NCBI GenBank assembly: GCA_031256055.1
Contig: JAIRRI010000170.1
Span: 1-34,610 of the forward strand
Length of the DNA stretch: 34,610 nt
Source: Bacteroidales bacterium
GTDB taxonomy: Bacteria > Bacteroidota > Bacteroidia > Bacteroidales > P3
Direction: 5' to 3'
A program made the position numbers and the translations under genes. Positions 21,290 to 30,031 of this stretch are shown piece after piece (the stretch's first letter is position 1; every line of letters starts with the position of its first letter). The notes beneath the pieces were generated by a model that did no database searches, had not been told where the DNA came from, and was given only the letters and a program-made list of their open reading frames with translations.

Positions 21290-24088
21290 ATGAAAAAAAT
21301 CCTCTTATCATCCATCGCGCTTTTCTCTGTATTCATCATGAAAAGCCAAGACATCACAGGTACGTGGAACGGCACGCTCTCCGTTCAAGGCCACAATTTA
21401 CGAATCGTATTTCACATTTCCAAAGATGGCGATACCTACAAAGCTACAATGGATAGTCCAGACCAAGGTGCGAACGGATTACCCGTGAGTTCCGTAACAT
21501 TTGAGGACAACAAAATTAAAATGGAAATCAGCATTCCACAAGCACCACCGGCAGAATATGCAGGCGAACTGAAAGAAAACACGATAACGGGAAATTTTAG
21601 GCAAATGGGATTTTCCTTTCCGTTGAATTTGACCCGTAGCGCACAATCAGGTAGTACGAGCGGATTTATACGCGGTCGTTTGTTCGACTCACAAACGAGA
21701 GAATCGTTGCCTTTTTCAACTGTCGCGTTACTTAGAGATGCGGACAGCAGTCTTGTAACCGGCGTCGCTACTGACGAAGACGGACGTTTTGTATTGGAAA
21801 ACTTGCGTGATGGACACTATCGTTTGAGAGTTACAACCATCGGTTATCATCCGTATATCAGCCATACCATTGAATTACGAAGAGGTAATAATCGTTTGGA
21901 TTTAGGTAGTTTTTTCCTCAATCCGAGTAGTACAGAACTTATGGGAGTGGAGATTATTGCAACACGTCCTGTTCTCGAACAACAAGCCGGAAAATTAGTG
22001 TTTAATGTTGCCGAATCCACCACAAGCGTTGGCGACAATGCGTTGGAAACGTTGAAAAAATTTCCCGGCGTAACAGTTGATAACGATGATAATATTTCGT
22101 TGAACGGAAATTCAAGCGTTTTAGTAATGATTGATGGCCGTCCGACACATTTATCGGGTGCGCAATTGGCGAATTTGTTAAAAAGTTTGCCGTCATCAGA
22201 CATCGATAGAATCGAAGCCATTGATAATCCTCCGGCGAGATACGAAGCGGAAGGTATTGGCGGAATTTTGAACATCAGAACCAAACGCACACGAATGATG
22301 GGCTATAGCGGAACCGTTCACGCAGGAGCACGGTATCACGAAAAATTTAATCACGACCAAGGATTTGATTTGAATTTTAGAACTAACAAATTCACCGTAT
22401 TTGCAAGTTTGAATATATCGAATAGCAACAGTCCTTCGGGAATGACCGGATTCACTAACTTTCCGGACGGATCTCGCTGGGAAATGAACAAAGGTAAAAA
22501 CGAGGATTGGACTACGAACCAAAATAATCGCTTTATATCAGGACGAGCCGGGTTTGACTATTATATCAATCCTCGAAATATCTTATCACTCTCTTACCGA
22601 CTTCAAGATGGACAAAGTAAAGTGTCCGGCTATACAAATACTCGACAATTTACACCGGATGACATAATCCAATCATCGTTTCGTCAAGGATTCAAAATGA
22701 AAAATGAATGGGGAAACCAAAATCTCAATTTGAATTATCAAAACATTTTTGATTCGGCCAATAATCGTCAATTTTTCATTGACGCAAGTTGGGTAAGAAA
22801 TATGCATTCCGGTGGAGGAAACAGTGAAGTTCTCTATTATTTGGGCGATTTTGCTATTCCATTGCCCGACTTGAATGATCCGTATGAACTCAATGTACGA
22901 TTACCATCCAATATTTTTTCCATCAAAGCAGATTTGGAATATCCGCTAAATAAGGAAACTAAAATAGAAACCGGTGCAAGACATAGTTATGTGAACAACG
23001 ATAATAATCAACGCTATTACAACGAAGGAGTTTTGAATCCGACGATGTCTGATCATTTCGTTTACACTGAAAATATCACGGCATTTTACGGTATGATTAA
23101 TCACAAGTTTTCAGAAAGAACGAGTGTGGAAGCCGGATTGAGAGGAGAATACACCGCTTGGAAAGGTAATAATAAATCCATTAAAGAAGTGGTAGACGGC
23201 AATTATTTCGGACTGTTTCCATCGTTGAATGCCAATCAAAAATTAACTCAAAAAACAGGACTAAATTTTTCATACAGTTATCGTTTAACACGTCCGCATT
23301 ACGCGAATTTGAATCCACTTATAACCAGAAATCTCGCGTACGAATTCAATGAAGGTAATCCGAATTTGAATCCTGAATATTCGCATATTGTCAGATTGGC
23401 TTATACGTTCAATCACGTGCCAATCGTTCGATTGTCTTATGCACGTACGGATGGCGATATTCGTCGTATTACACGTTTTGATGGAGATACAGTACGGAAT
23501 CGCCCTGAAAATCTTGGAACAAATGATGCTTTCGGTTTTAACTTAATGTTTCAACGGACATTCTTTGACAAATGGCGTTTGTTGATAACAGGTGGTGGTG
23601 AGTGGTCAAGATCGCATTTCAAATATGATACTGTTGTTGGTGATCCTCTTACTTCTATTTCTGAAACAAGAGATTTTTTCCGAGCCAGTTATTATATTTC
23701 CAACGATATCACGCTTTCAAAAACCATGAGTATGGATATCAACAGTTGGGGTATGTTTCCGCAAAAACGCTTGTTTACAAAGCATGCCGGAATGTATTCT
23801 GTAAATATAGGATTGAGAAAAAGTTTTTTTGACAGAAAGTTAACCGCAACATTGAGTCTCAATGATATTTTCAACGCTGCGAACAAATGGACAAATGACA
23901 CAGAGCTCCCGACTGGACAACGTGATTATCGAGAATATATTTGGCCAAGTCGTTCGGTTTCCGTGCGATTGAGTTATCGTTTCGGAAAAGGTAATGTTCA
24001 AACCCGCCGAATGCGAGATGCCGCAAACGAAGAAGCTGGACGCATGGGTAGCGGCGATGGTGGCCAAGGCGGCGGAATGGGACAGTAA
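21290..24088 (+). CDS. TonB-dependent-receptor-like outer-membrane beta-barrel protein (OMP_b-brl_3 type)
   Basis: A 932-residue outer-membrane protein. Signal peptide MKKILLSSIALFSVFIMKSQ gives the chosen start. Residues ~21-120 form an unusual beta-rich N-terminal domain (DITGTWNGTLSVQGHNLRIV, ENTITGNFRQMGFSFPLNLT). A carboxypeptidase-like regulatory domain follows (FIRGRLFDSQTRESLPFSTV, DEDGRFVLENLRDGHYRLRV). Then comes a plug (NALETLKKFPGVTVDNDDN, VLVMIDGRPTHLSGAQLANL, RIEAIDNPPARYEAEGIGGI) and a long barrel with AYEFNEGNPNLNPEYSH. The C-terminus is Gly-rich (GDGGQGGGMGQ). No SusD partner is present, and this barrel type is not linked to a particular substrate. It may belong to the envelope regulon but has its own promoter. 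Confidence 0.9.
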   Translation: MKKILLSSIALFSVFIMKSQDITGTWNGTLSVQGHNLRIVFHISKDGDTYKATMDSPDQGANGLPVSSVTFEDNKIKMEISIPQAPPAEYAGELKENTITGNFRQMGFSFPLNLTRSAQSGSTSGFIRGRLFDSQTRESLPFSTVALLRDADSSLVTGVATDEDGRFVLENLRDGHYRLRVTTIGYHPYISHTIELRRGNNRLDLGSFFLNPSSTELMGVEIIATRPVLEQQAGKLVFNVAESTTSVGDNALETLKKFPGVTVDNDDNISLNGNSSVLVMIDGRPTHLSGAQLANLLKSLPSSDIDRIEAIDNPPARYEAEGIGGILNIRTKRTRMMGYSGTVHAGARYHEKFNHDQGFDLNFRTNKFTVFASLNISNSNSPSGMTGFTNFPDGSRWEMNKGKNEDWTTNQNNRFISGRAGFDYYINPRNILSLSYRLQDGQSKVSGYTNTRQFTPDDIIQSSFRQGFKMKNEWGNQNLNLNYQNIFDSANNRQFFIDASWVRNMHSGGGNSEVLYYLGDFAIPLPDLNDPYELNVRLPSNIFSIKADLEYPLNKETKIETGARHSYVNNDNNQRYYNEGVLNPTMSDHFVYTENITAFYGMINHKFSERTSVEAGLRGEYTAWKGNNKSIKEVVDGNYFGLFPSLNANQKLTQKTGLNFSYSYRLTRPHYANLNPLITRNLAYEFNEGNPNLNPEYSHIVRLAYTFNHVPIVRLSYARTDGDIRRITRFDGDTVRNRPENLGTNDAFGFNLMFQRTFFDKWRLLITGGGEWSRSHFKYDTVVGDPLTSISETRDFFRASYYISNDITLSKTMSMDINSWGMFPQKRLFTKHAGMYSVNIGLRKSFFDRKLTATLSLNDIFNAANKWTNDTELPTGQRDYREYIWPSRSVSVRLSYRFGKGNVQTRRMRDAANEEAGRMGSGDGGQGGGMGQ

Positions 24089-24090
24089 GA

Positions 24091-24140
24091 GTTAAAAAGC
24101 GTGAAAGCTAGAAAGTAAAAAGACTTTCACACTTTTTAAC
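24091..24140 (+). terminator. Hairpin after the receptor gene
   Basis: GTTAAAAAGCGTGAAAG (24091-24107) pairs with CTTTCACACTTTTTAAC (24124-24140) with one G-T mismatch. Further AAAGT/ACTTT motifs repeat up to 24156. It starts two bases after the stop codon and is AT-rich, so termination strength is uncertain. Confidence 0.5.
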
Positions 24141-24163
24141 TTTCATACTTTCTAACTTTTTTG

Positions 24164-24171
24164 TATCTTTG
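24164..24171 (+). promoter_or_regulatory. -7 box for the addA-like gene, leaderless arrangement
   Basis: TATCTTTG preceded by a T run and G. The ATG starts at 24176, only four bases after the box, so transcription would begin at or near the start codon. Confidence 0.6.
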
Positions 24172-24175
24172 CACC

Positions 24176-27100
24176 ATGGAAAAAATCCATGTGTATAAAG
24201 CCTCAGCAGGTAGCGGAAAAACCTTCCGTTTGGCCTTGGAATATTTGAAACTCTTACTTTCAAAGCCCAATGCACATCGAAATATTTTAGCCGTTTCATT
24301 CACCAACAAAGCTACAGGCGAGATGAAACAGCGTATTTTGGGCGAACTTTACGGCATGGCACACCATTGCGAAAGTTCAGATGTGTATTTGGAAATTTTG
24401 TCCAAAGAAACAGGGCTTTCTGAAAATGATATTCGTCAAAAATCTGCCGAAGCCTTAAATAAAATTCTACACGATTACGGATTTTTTAATGTTGAAACGA
24501 TTGATAGTTTTTATCAACGTGTGTTGCGAAACATGGCGAAAGAATTAGGTTTAGGTGCTTATTTCAATATCGAATTGGATAATCAAAAAGCACTGAAAGA
24601 AGCGGTGCGTGCGCTAATTCAGAGTTTGTCAACCGATGCAGAATCGTTGCAGTGGATTTGCAAAATCATTGAAGATGATGCTGCAAATGAAAAATACAGC
24701 AAATCCATCGAAAAAGATTTGATTGCAACCGGGAAACAAATTTTTGAAGAGATTTTTAAACGTCATGAAACTGAAATAAAAACATTTTTTGAAGATAAAA
24801 ACCGCGTTGATGATTATGTGAAAATGCTGTATTTGCGCAAGAAGTCAGCAAAAGACAAATTAGAAAAAACTGACGCCGAAGACGAACAAAATCAGCTCGA
24901 AATAGAAATCAATTCATGCGATTTAGTGTTGAAACATTTACGAAATATGGGGTTGTTGAGCGATATTTCTAAACATTTGACAACACTTAATCACGAGCAA
25001 AATCGATTTTTGTTAGTAGATACCTCTGCCTTACTCAGTCAATTGATTGGAGAAAATGACACGCCGTTTTTATACGAAAAAATCGGTGCAAATTTAAACC
25101 ATATTTTGATTGATGAATTTCAAGACACATCGGATTTGCAATGGAAAAATTTTAAATTGTTGTTTTTGGAAAATCTTTCGAAAGGCTATTCGAATCTCAT
25201 TGTTGGTGATGTTAAACAGGCGATTTATCGTTGGCGAAACAGCAATTGGGAAACGCTGAACTCAATAGAAAAAGAATTTTACGAAGGCGCAGTAGAAGTA
25301 AGTGCATTGAATACGAATTATCGCACCGATTCTACAGTTGTGAATTTCAATAATACTGTATTTCAAAAAGCAATTGCGAGCTTGAAACAGCGATTTGAAA
25401 CAGAAATCAGCGATAGTCGTCAAGATTTGGTTGAGGTTTTAAGCAAAGCCTATGCCGATGTTTGCCAAACTCCGAAATGCAAGGAAATAAAAGGTTTTGT
25501 GGAAGTCCGATTTGTGGAAAAAAACGGACGAAAGTCCCAACAAGCACAAGCCATTGTGAACACAATGTTGAGGTTGCAAGAGGCGAAAATCAAACCTGAA
25601 GACATCATGATTTTGGTGCGAAACAAAACTCATATTCCCAAAATTTCTGAAGCGTTTGAGGCTTATCTTTCTGCCAATCCGAATTTAGATGAAGAAACCA
25701 AAAATTATTTCAAATTGGTGTCGGACGAGGCGTTTAAACTCTCGTCATCGTCGGCGGTTTGCTTGATTATAGACGCTTTAAGAACCTTATCGAATTATAA
25801 TGATCCACTTGCTTTTGCGCAATTGGCCTACACCTACCAATCACAAAGCCGGCCTAATTTTAATCAAAACTTAACTGACTTTTTCAATTCTTACAAACTG
25901 TCGAAAGACTTGAAAAAACAACCATTTCATGACTATTTACCCGAAAATTTTACTCGCGAATATAAACCATTACAAAAACTACCGTTGTATGAATTAATCG
26001 AAAAAATCATTGCAATTTTCAGTTTGTTCGAACAAAAAAATCAACACGCTTTTTTGTATGATTTTTTGGACTGCGTAAATACGTTCGTTTCTCAAAATGG
26101 CAGTAATATCGAGAATTTTCTTGAGTATTGGGCAGATGAATTGCAAAACAAAACCATTGCGATTAATGTACAAGTTTCGAGTGTTCGAGTTTTGACCATT
26201 CACAAATCGAAAGGCTTGGAATTTCACACGGTTGTTGTGCCGTTTTGTGAGTGGGGGATGGATGAAACGCGTTTTGAGCAATTGGTTTGGCACGAATCTA
26301 AGCAACATGAAAATTGGTTTGAACAAATGCCGTTAATCCCCTTAAATTATGGAAAAACGCTTAAACATTCATATTTTGTTACCGATTTTCAAAACGAAAC
26401 CTCAAAACTTTGGGTGGATAATTTGAATTTATTGTATGTCGCATTAACTCGTCCGAAACATAATTTATTAGTTTTAGCAGAAGCCTTACCAAAAAAATCC
26501 GAAAAATTACGCGTGTCTAATTTGTTGAATAATGTCGTAAACCCTTTGATTGAAGGCATTTTTCAAGAAGGCGAATTAGTTCCTTCTGTGGAAAAACACG
26601 AAGAAACATTTGACGGCAATGTGTTCAAAATGCCGTTGAAAACTATTGAAGTGCCATTTTCGATTGCACAAAAACAACCCACATTTTATCTTTCCAAAGA
26701 TGCGATAAAATGGTATTGTGAAATGCAAAATCAACCTAATGTAGAGACGCACGGCCGTGCGTCTCTACCAAACAATCCATTGGCAAAAGGTTTGCTATAC
26801 CACCGAATTCTGGCAGAAATCCGCCATTCCGACGACATCGAAAACACCATTGAAAAATTTGTATTCAACGGATTTATTTTAGAAAACGAAAAAATAAATA
26901 TAGCAACACGTATTCGTAATTTGCTAAAAAATTCGATAGCACAAGATTGGTTTTCAAAAAAGTATCGAATTTTCAACGAATGTAAAATTGTCAATCGCAA
27001 CGTTCAAGGGCGTTTGGAACAACGTCGTCCGGACAGAGTGATGCAGGATGAAAATGGAAATTTAATTTTAGTGGATTTCAAAACCGGACAAAAATATCCG

Positions 27101-27247
27101 AAACATCGCGAGCAAATTCGGGAATACGCAACATTATTGAAAAATATGTTTGCAAACGTAGAGACGCACGGCCGTGCGTCTCTACCGAAAATTACGGGGT
27201 TTCTGTGGTATTTGGATACAAACGAAATTGAACTTGTCGAATTATGA
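24176..27247 (+). CDS. AddA/RecB-like UvrD-family helicase with C-terminal nuclease, carrying two in-frame palindromes
   Basis: A 1023-residue superfamily 1A helicase-nuclease. Walker A ASAGSGKT (residues 9-16), Walker B LIDEFQDT (~312), GDVKQAIYRWR (~345), LNTNYRT, VLTIHKSKGLEFH (~672) and LLYVALTRPKHN (~754) are the SF1 helicase motifs. The C-terminal PD-(D/E)XK nuclease shows ILVDFKTGQKY (~965) and QIREYATLL. With the next gene it should resect double-strand breaks for recombination. Palindromes add VETHGRASLP at ~856 (between helicase and nuclease parts) and at ~995 (in a loop before GFLWYLDT, near the nuclease end). The start MEKIHVYKASAG is chosen over one five codons upstream because the latter overlaps the promoter box. 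Confidence 0.9.
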   Translation: MEKIHVYKASAGSGKTFRLALEYLKLLLSKPNAHRNILAVSFTNKATGEMKQRILGELYGMAHHCESSDVYLEILSKETGLSENDIRQKSAEALNKILHDYGFFNVETIDSFYQRVLRNMAKELGLGAYFNIELDNQKALKEAVRALIQSLSTDAESLQWICKIIEDDAANEKYSKSIEKDLIATGKQIFEEIFKRHETEIKTFFEDKNRVDDYVKMLYLRKKSAKDKLEKTDAEDEQNQLEIEINSCDLVLKHLRNMGLLSDISKHLTTLNHEQNRFLLVDTSALLSQLIGENDTPFLYEKIGANLNHILIDEFQDTSDLQWKNFKLLFLENLSKGYSNLIVGDVKQAIYRWRNSNWETLNSIEKEFYEGAVEVSALNTNYRTDSTVVNFNNTVFQKAIASLKQRFETEISDSRQDLVEVLSKAYADVCQTPKCKEIKGFVEVRFVEKNGRKSQQAQAIVNTMLRLQEAKIKPEDIMILVRNKTHIPKISEAFEAYLSANPNLDEETKNYFKLVSDEAFKLSSSSAVCLIIDALRTLSNYNDPLAFAQLAYTYQSQSRPNFNQNLTDFFNSYKLSKDLKKQPFHDYLPENFTREYKPLQKLPLYELIEKIIAIFSLFEQKNQHAFLYDFLDCVNTFVSQNGSNIENFLEYWADELQNKTIAINVQVSSVRVLTIHKSKGLEFHTVVVPFCEWGMDETRFEQLVWHESKQHENWFEQMPLIPLNYGKTLKHSYFVTDFQNETSKLWVDNLNLLYVALTRPKHNLLVLAEALPKKSEKLRVSNLLNNVVNPLIEGIFQEGELVPSVEKHEETFDGNVFKMPLKTIEVPFSIAQKQPTFYLSKDAIKWYCEMQNQPNVETHGRASLPNNPLAKGLLYHRILAEIRHSDDIENTIEKFVFNGFILENEKINIATRIRNLLKNSIAQDWFSKKYRIFNECKIVNRNVQGRLEQRRPDRVMQDENGNLILVDFKTGQKYPKHREQIREYATLLKNMFANVETHGRASLPKITGFLWYLDTNEIELVEL
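26741..26768. repeat. 28-bp perfect palindrome, first copy inside the addA-like gene
   Basis: Identical to the purH copy. In frame, read as VETHGRASL between QNQPN and PNNPLAKG. Confidence 0.95.
27158..27185. repeat. 28-bp perfect palindrome, second copy inside the addA-like gene
   Basis: Identical to the purH copy. In frame, read as VETHGRASL between MFAN and PKITGF, 389 bases after the first copy's end. Confidence 0.95.
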
Positions 27248-29991
27248 AACCATTCCTAAAATATGTAGCCGAAGATTTAATTGCTCGTGGATTGGATTTA
27301 TCCGAAACAGCGATTATTTTTCCGAACAAACGGGCTTCGGTGTTTTTCGACAGCCATCTCTACGATAGTTTACAACGACCGTTTTGGTCGCCGAATTATA
27401 TCGCGATTAACGAACTTTGGTCGCAGTTTTCATCGTTGCAAATTGCCGATCCGATTTTGTTGAATGTTACGTTGCACAAGATTTACAACCGATTTTTGCA
27501 AACCGATGAAAGTTTCGACGAATTTTATTTTTGGGGTGAATTGTTGTTGCGCGATTTTGATGATTTGGACAAGCATTTGGTGGATGCTCGACAATTATTT
27601 CAGAATGTTCAAAGTATTAAAGCAATGGAAAATCCGTTGCAATATTTGACAGAAGAACAAATCCAAGTTTTAAATCAATTTTTTGTGAATTTCGATCCGC
27701 AAAAAAGTAGTCAATTGAAAGAGCGATTTATTCAAATTTGGTCTTTTTTGAGCGATATTTACGAACAATTCGGACAGGTTTTGAAATCGCAAAATTTGGC
27801 GTACGAAGGGCTTTTGATGCGAGATGTAATTGAAAGTAAACTCAACAAAGAAATATTTGATTTGCCGTATAAAAATTATGTGTTTGTTGGTTTCAATGTG
27901 TTGAATACGGCGGAAGAAACGTTGTTTAAATTTTTCAAAAACACACAAAACGCTTTATTTTATTGGGATTACGACGAAAGTTTTTTCAAAATCCCCAATC
28001 ACGAAGCCGGAATTTTTATCAAACGCAATTTACAAAATTTTGAAAATGCTTTGAGTAATCCTGCAGTGTGCAATAGTTTTGAAGCATCACAAAAAACCAA
28101 ACGCATCACATTTGTAGCTTCTCCAACCGAAAACGCACAAACACGCTATGCTGATGAATGGCTTAAAACGTTCAAAACTTCAGAAACCGAAGCCCCGGAA
28201 AATGCAATTGTACTTTACAACGAACAACTTTTGATGCCCCTGATTTCAGCACTTTCCGATGAAAATGTTGCCAATATCACCATGGGCTACCCTGTGAAAC
28301 AAACGCCTATTTTTGGCAAAGTTCGACATTTTTTAATTTCGCACACAAATACTGCAAAATCGCCAAAAGACATGTTATTGGAACTTATTGAGATGTTGAA
28401 GTTCGAATTAAAATCCGATGCGGCGGCGATTGATCAACTTTATCAAGAAGCAACATTTCGCGTCGTTTTGCAATTGAATAGGGTAGTGGATTTAATTCAA
28501 AATCATCAGTTGGAATTGACGATGTCGAGCCTGCAACGCTTGATAGACCAAATGTTGAGCGTTTTGACTGTCCCATTTTTGGGCGAACCTGTTTTGGGTA
28601 CACAAATCATGGGCGTTTTGGAAACGCGGAATTTAGATTTCAAAAATTTAATTATGCTTTCCGTAAATGAAGGCATGTTACCGAAATCCGCAAACCATGG
28701 CTCATTTATTCCATATACCTTGCGAAAAGCTTTCGGAATGACGATTCCCGAACACAAAACCGCCGTTTACGCCTATTATTTTTTCCGTTTGATGCAACGT
28801 GCGGAAAACGTGGCATTGGTTTACAATACGGCAACAGAAGGTTTAAATCGTGGTGAAATGAGCCGATTTATGTTGCAACTCATGATTGAAAACGGTTTTG
28901 AGATTGAGCACAAAACCTTAGCTACAGCCGCCGTAGAACTTCAACAATCTCGAAAAATTAACATTCCAAAAACACCTGAAATCCGAAAAACATTGTTGGA
29001 AAAATACAATAAAGAAGATGGTTTAGGTTTGTCGCCTTCAGCAATCAATACATTTTTGACGTGTAAACTGAAATTTTATTTGCGTTATGTCATCGGTTTG
29101 GAAGCGAAAAAGCCTGATATTGCGGATATGGACGCTGCTACAATCGGCACATGGTTTCATCGAAGCGCAGAAATTTTGTATCGGACAATTTCCAATCAAT
29201 TGAATTTTGACGAAACAAATAAATTTGTCGAATTTTCGGGAAGTCTGATTAATGCTGATGATTTGAGAATTTATTTGGATGATGAAAAACGAGAAAAATT
29301 GATTGATGCGGCATTTGTATATGAAAAGCATTGTAGAGATGCACGGCCGTGCGTCTCTACGGAAATGAAAACCATCGGAACGGACGTGGCCAGCGACAAA
29401 TTCATCCCCGAATATTCCGGCGAAGAATTAATCGTCCGTCGATTGCTAAGCGACAATCTGAAACGCTTGATTTTATTGGACGTTCAAAAAGCACCATTCA
29501 CACTTTTGGCCATGGAAAAAAAGATTTCGGAGGTGTTAACTATCGGCGATATGTCTATAAAAATAGGTGGCTATATTGATAGAATGGATAATATTGATGG
29601 TTATTTGCGAGTGGTGGATTATAAAACCGGTGGACGTTTGAAAATGCTCAAGACTGACAAATTGCAAGATTTATTTGACGAAAAAAAGATTACGGAAAAC
29701 AGAAATTATTTGCAAGCCTTAATTTACAGTTTTTTGATTTCAAAAACATCCAAAAACTGTCGTATTTTACCCTGTTTGTTGCATGTTCATGAAGCGCACA
29801 AATCTGATTATTCACCCACATTTTTGCCGAATGATTTCAACGAAATATCTGTGGAGTTTGAAAATTACTTAACGGATTTGTTGCAAGAAATATTTAATCC
29901 GAATACAGAATTTAATGCCACGGAAACACCGACAAATTGTAGGTATTGCGATTATTTAGAACTGTGTCGAAAAAAGGTGTACGAATTTTAA
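27244..29991 (+). CDS. AddB-like PD-(D/E)XK nuclease with Fe-S cluster motif, carrying one in-frame palindrome
   Basis: A 915-residue protein. The N-terminal ~600 residues form a helicase-like fold lacking a convincing Walker A (AIIFPNKRASVFFDSHLY). The C-terminal nuclease begins LSPSAINTFLTCKLKFYLRY and has LRVVDYKTGGRL (~790) and NYLQALIYSF. Cys607 together with Cys899, Cys902 and Cys908 (NCRYCDYLELC) gives a C...CX2CX5C pattern, as in the AddB iron-sulfur staple. It overlaps the addA-like stop as ATGA, so the two are coupled and likely form a heterodimer. A palindrome adds CRDARPCVST at ~697-706, between the first Cys and the DYKTG catalytic strand, introducing two extra cysteines near an Fe-S domain. 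Confidence 0.88.
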   Translation: MKPFLKYVAEDLIARGLDLSETAIIFPNKRASVFFDSHLYDSLQRPFWSPNYIAINELWSQFSSLQIADPILLNVTLHKIYNRFLQTDESFDEFYFWGELLLRDFDDLDKHLVDARQLFQNVQSIKAMENPLQYLTEEQIQVLNQFFVNFDPQKSSQLKERFIQIWSFLSDIYEQFGQVLKSQNLAYEGLLMRDVIESKLNKEIFDLPYKNYVFVGFNVLNTAEETLFKFFKNTQNALFYWDYDESFFKIPNHEAGIFIKRNLQNFENALSNPAVCNSFEASQKTKRITFVASPTENAQTRYADEWLKTFKTSETEAPENAIVLYNEQLLMPLISALSDENVANITMGYPVKQTPIFGKVRHFLISHTNTAKSPKDMLLELIEMLKFELKSDAAAIDQLYQEATFRVVLQLNRVVDLIQNHQLELTMSSLQRLIDQMLSVLTVPFLGEPVLGTQIMGVLETRNLDFKNLIMLSVNEGMLPKSANHGSFIPYTLRKAFGMTIPEHKTAVYAYYFFRLMQRAENVALVYNTATEGLNRGEMSRFMLQLMIENGFEIEHKTLATAAVELQQSRKINIPKTPEIRKTLLEKYNKEDGLGLSPSAINTFLTCKLKFYLRYVIGLEAKKPDIADMDAATIGTWFHRSAEILYRTISNQLNFDETNKFVEFSGSLINADDLRIYLDDEKREKLIDAAFVYEKHCRDARPCVSTEMKTIGTDVASDKFIPEYSGEELIVRRLLSDNLKRLILLDVQKAPFTLLAMEKKISEVLTIGDMSIKIGGYIDRMDNIDGYLRVVDYKTGGRLKMLKTDKLQDLFDEKKITENRNYLQALIYSFLISKTSKNCRILPCLLHVHEAHKSDYSPTFLPNDFNEISVEFENYLTDLLQEIFNPNTEFNATETPTNCRYCDYLELCRKKVYEF
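29333..29360. repeat. 28-bp palindrome inside the addB-like gene
   Basis: Starts GTAGAGATGCACGG and ends CCGTGCGTCTCTAC, the same sequence as purL copy 1. Read in the second open frame as CRDARPCVST. Confidence 0.92.
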
Positions 29992-29994
29992 TAT

Positions 29995-30022
29995 GTAGGG
30001 ACATTGTGCGCAACCTCCCTAC
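29995..30022. repeat. Palindrome family member between convergent genes
   Basis: GTAGGGACATTGTG followed by CGCAACCTCCCTAC is an imperfect 28-bp palindrome filling most of the 40-base gap between the convergent addB-like and rluA-like genes. It could terminate both, although T tracts are lacking. Confidence 0.8.
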
Positions 30023-30031
30023 AATGACAAC

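Noticed and set aside
2436-29360. CRISPR repeats as explanation for the identical 28-bp sequences
   Set aside because: The copies are isolated, inside unrelated genes, and not regularly spaced with unique spacers; no cas genes are present.
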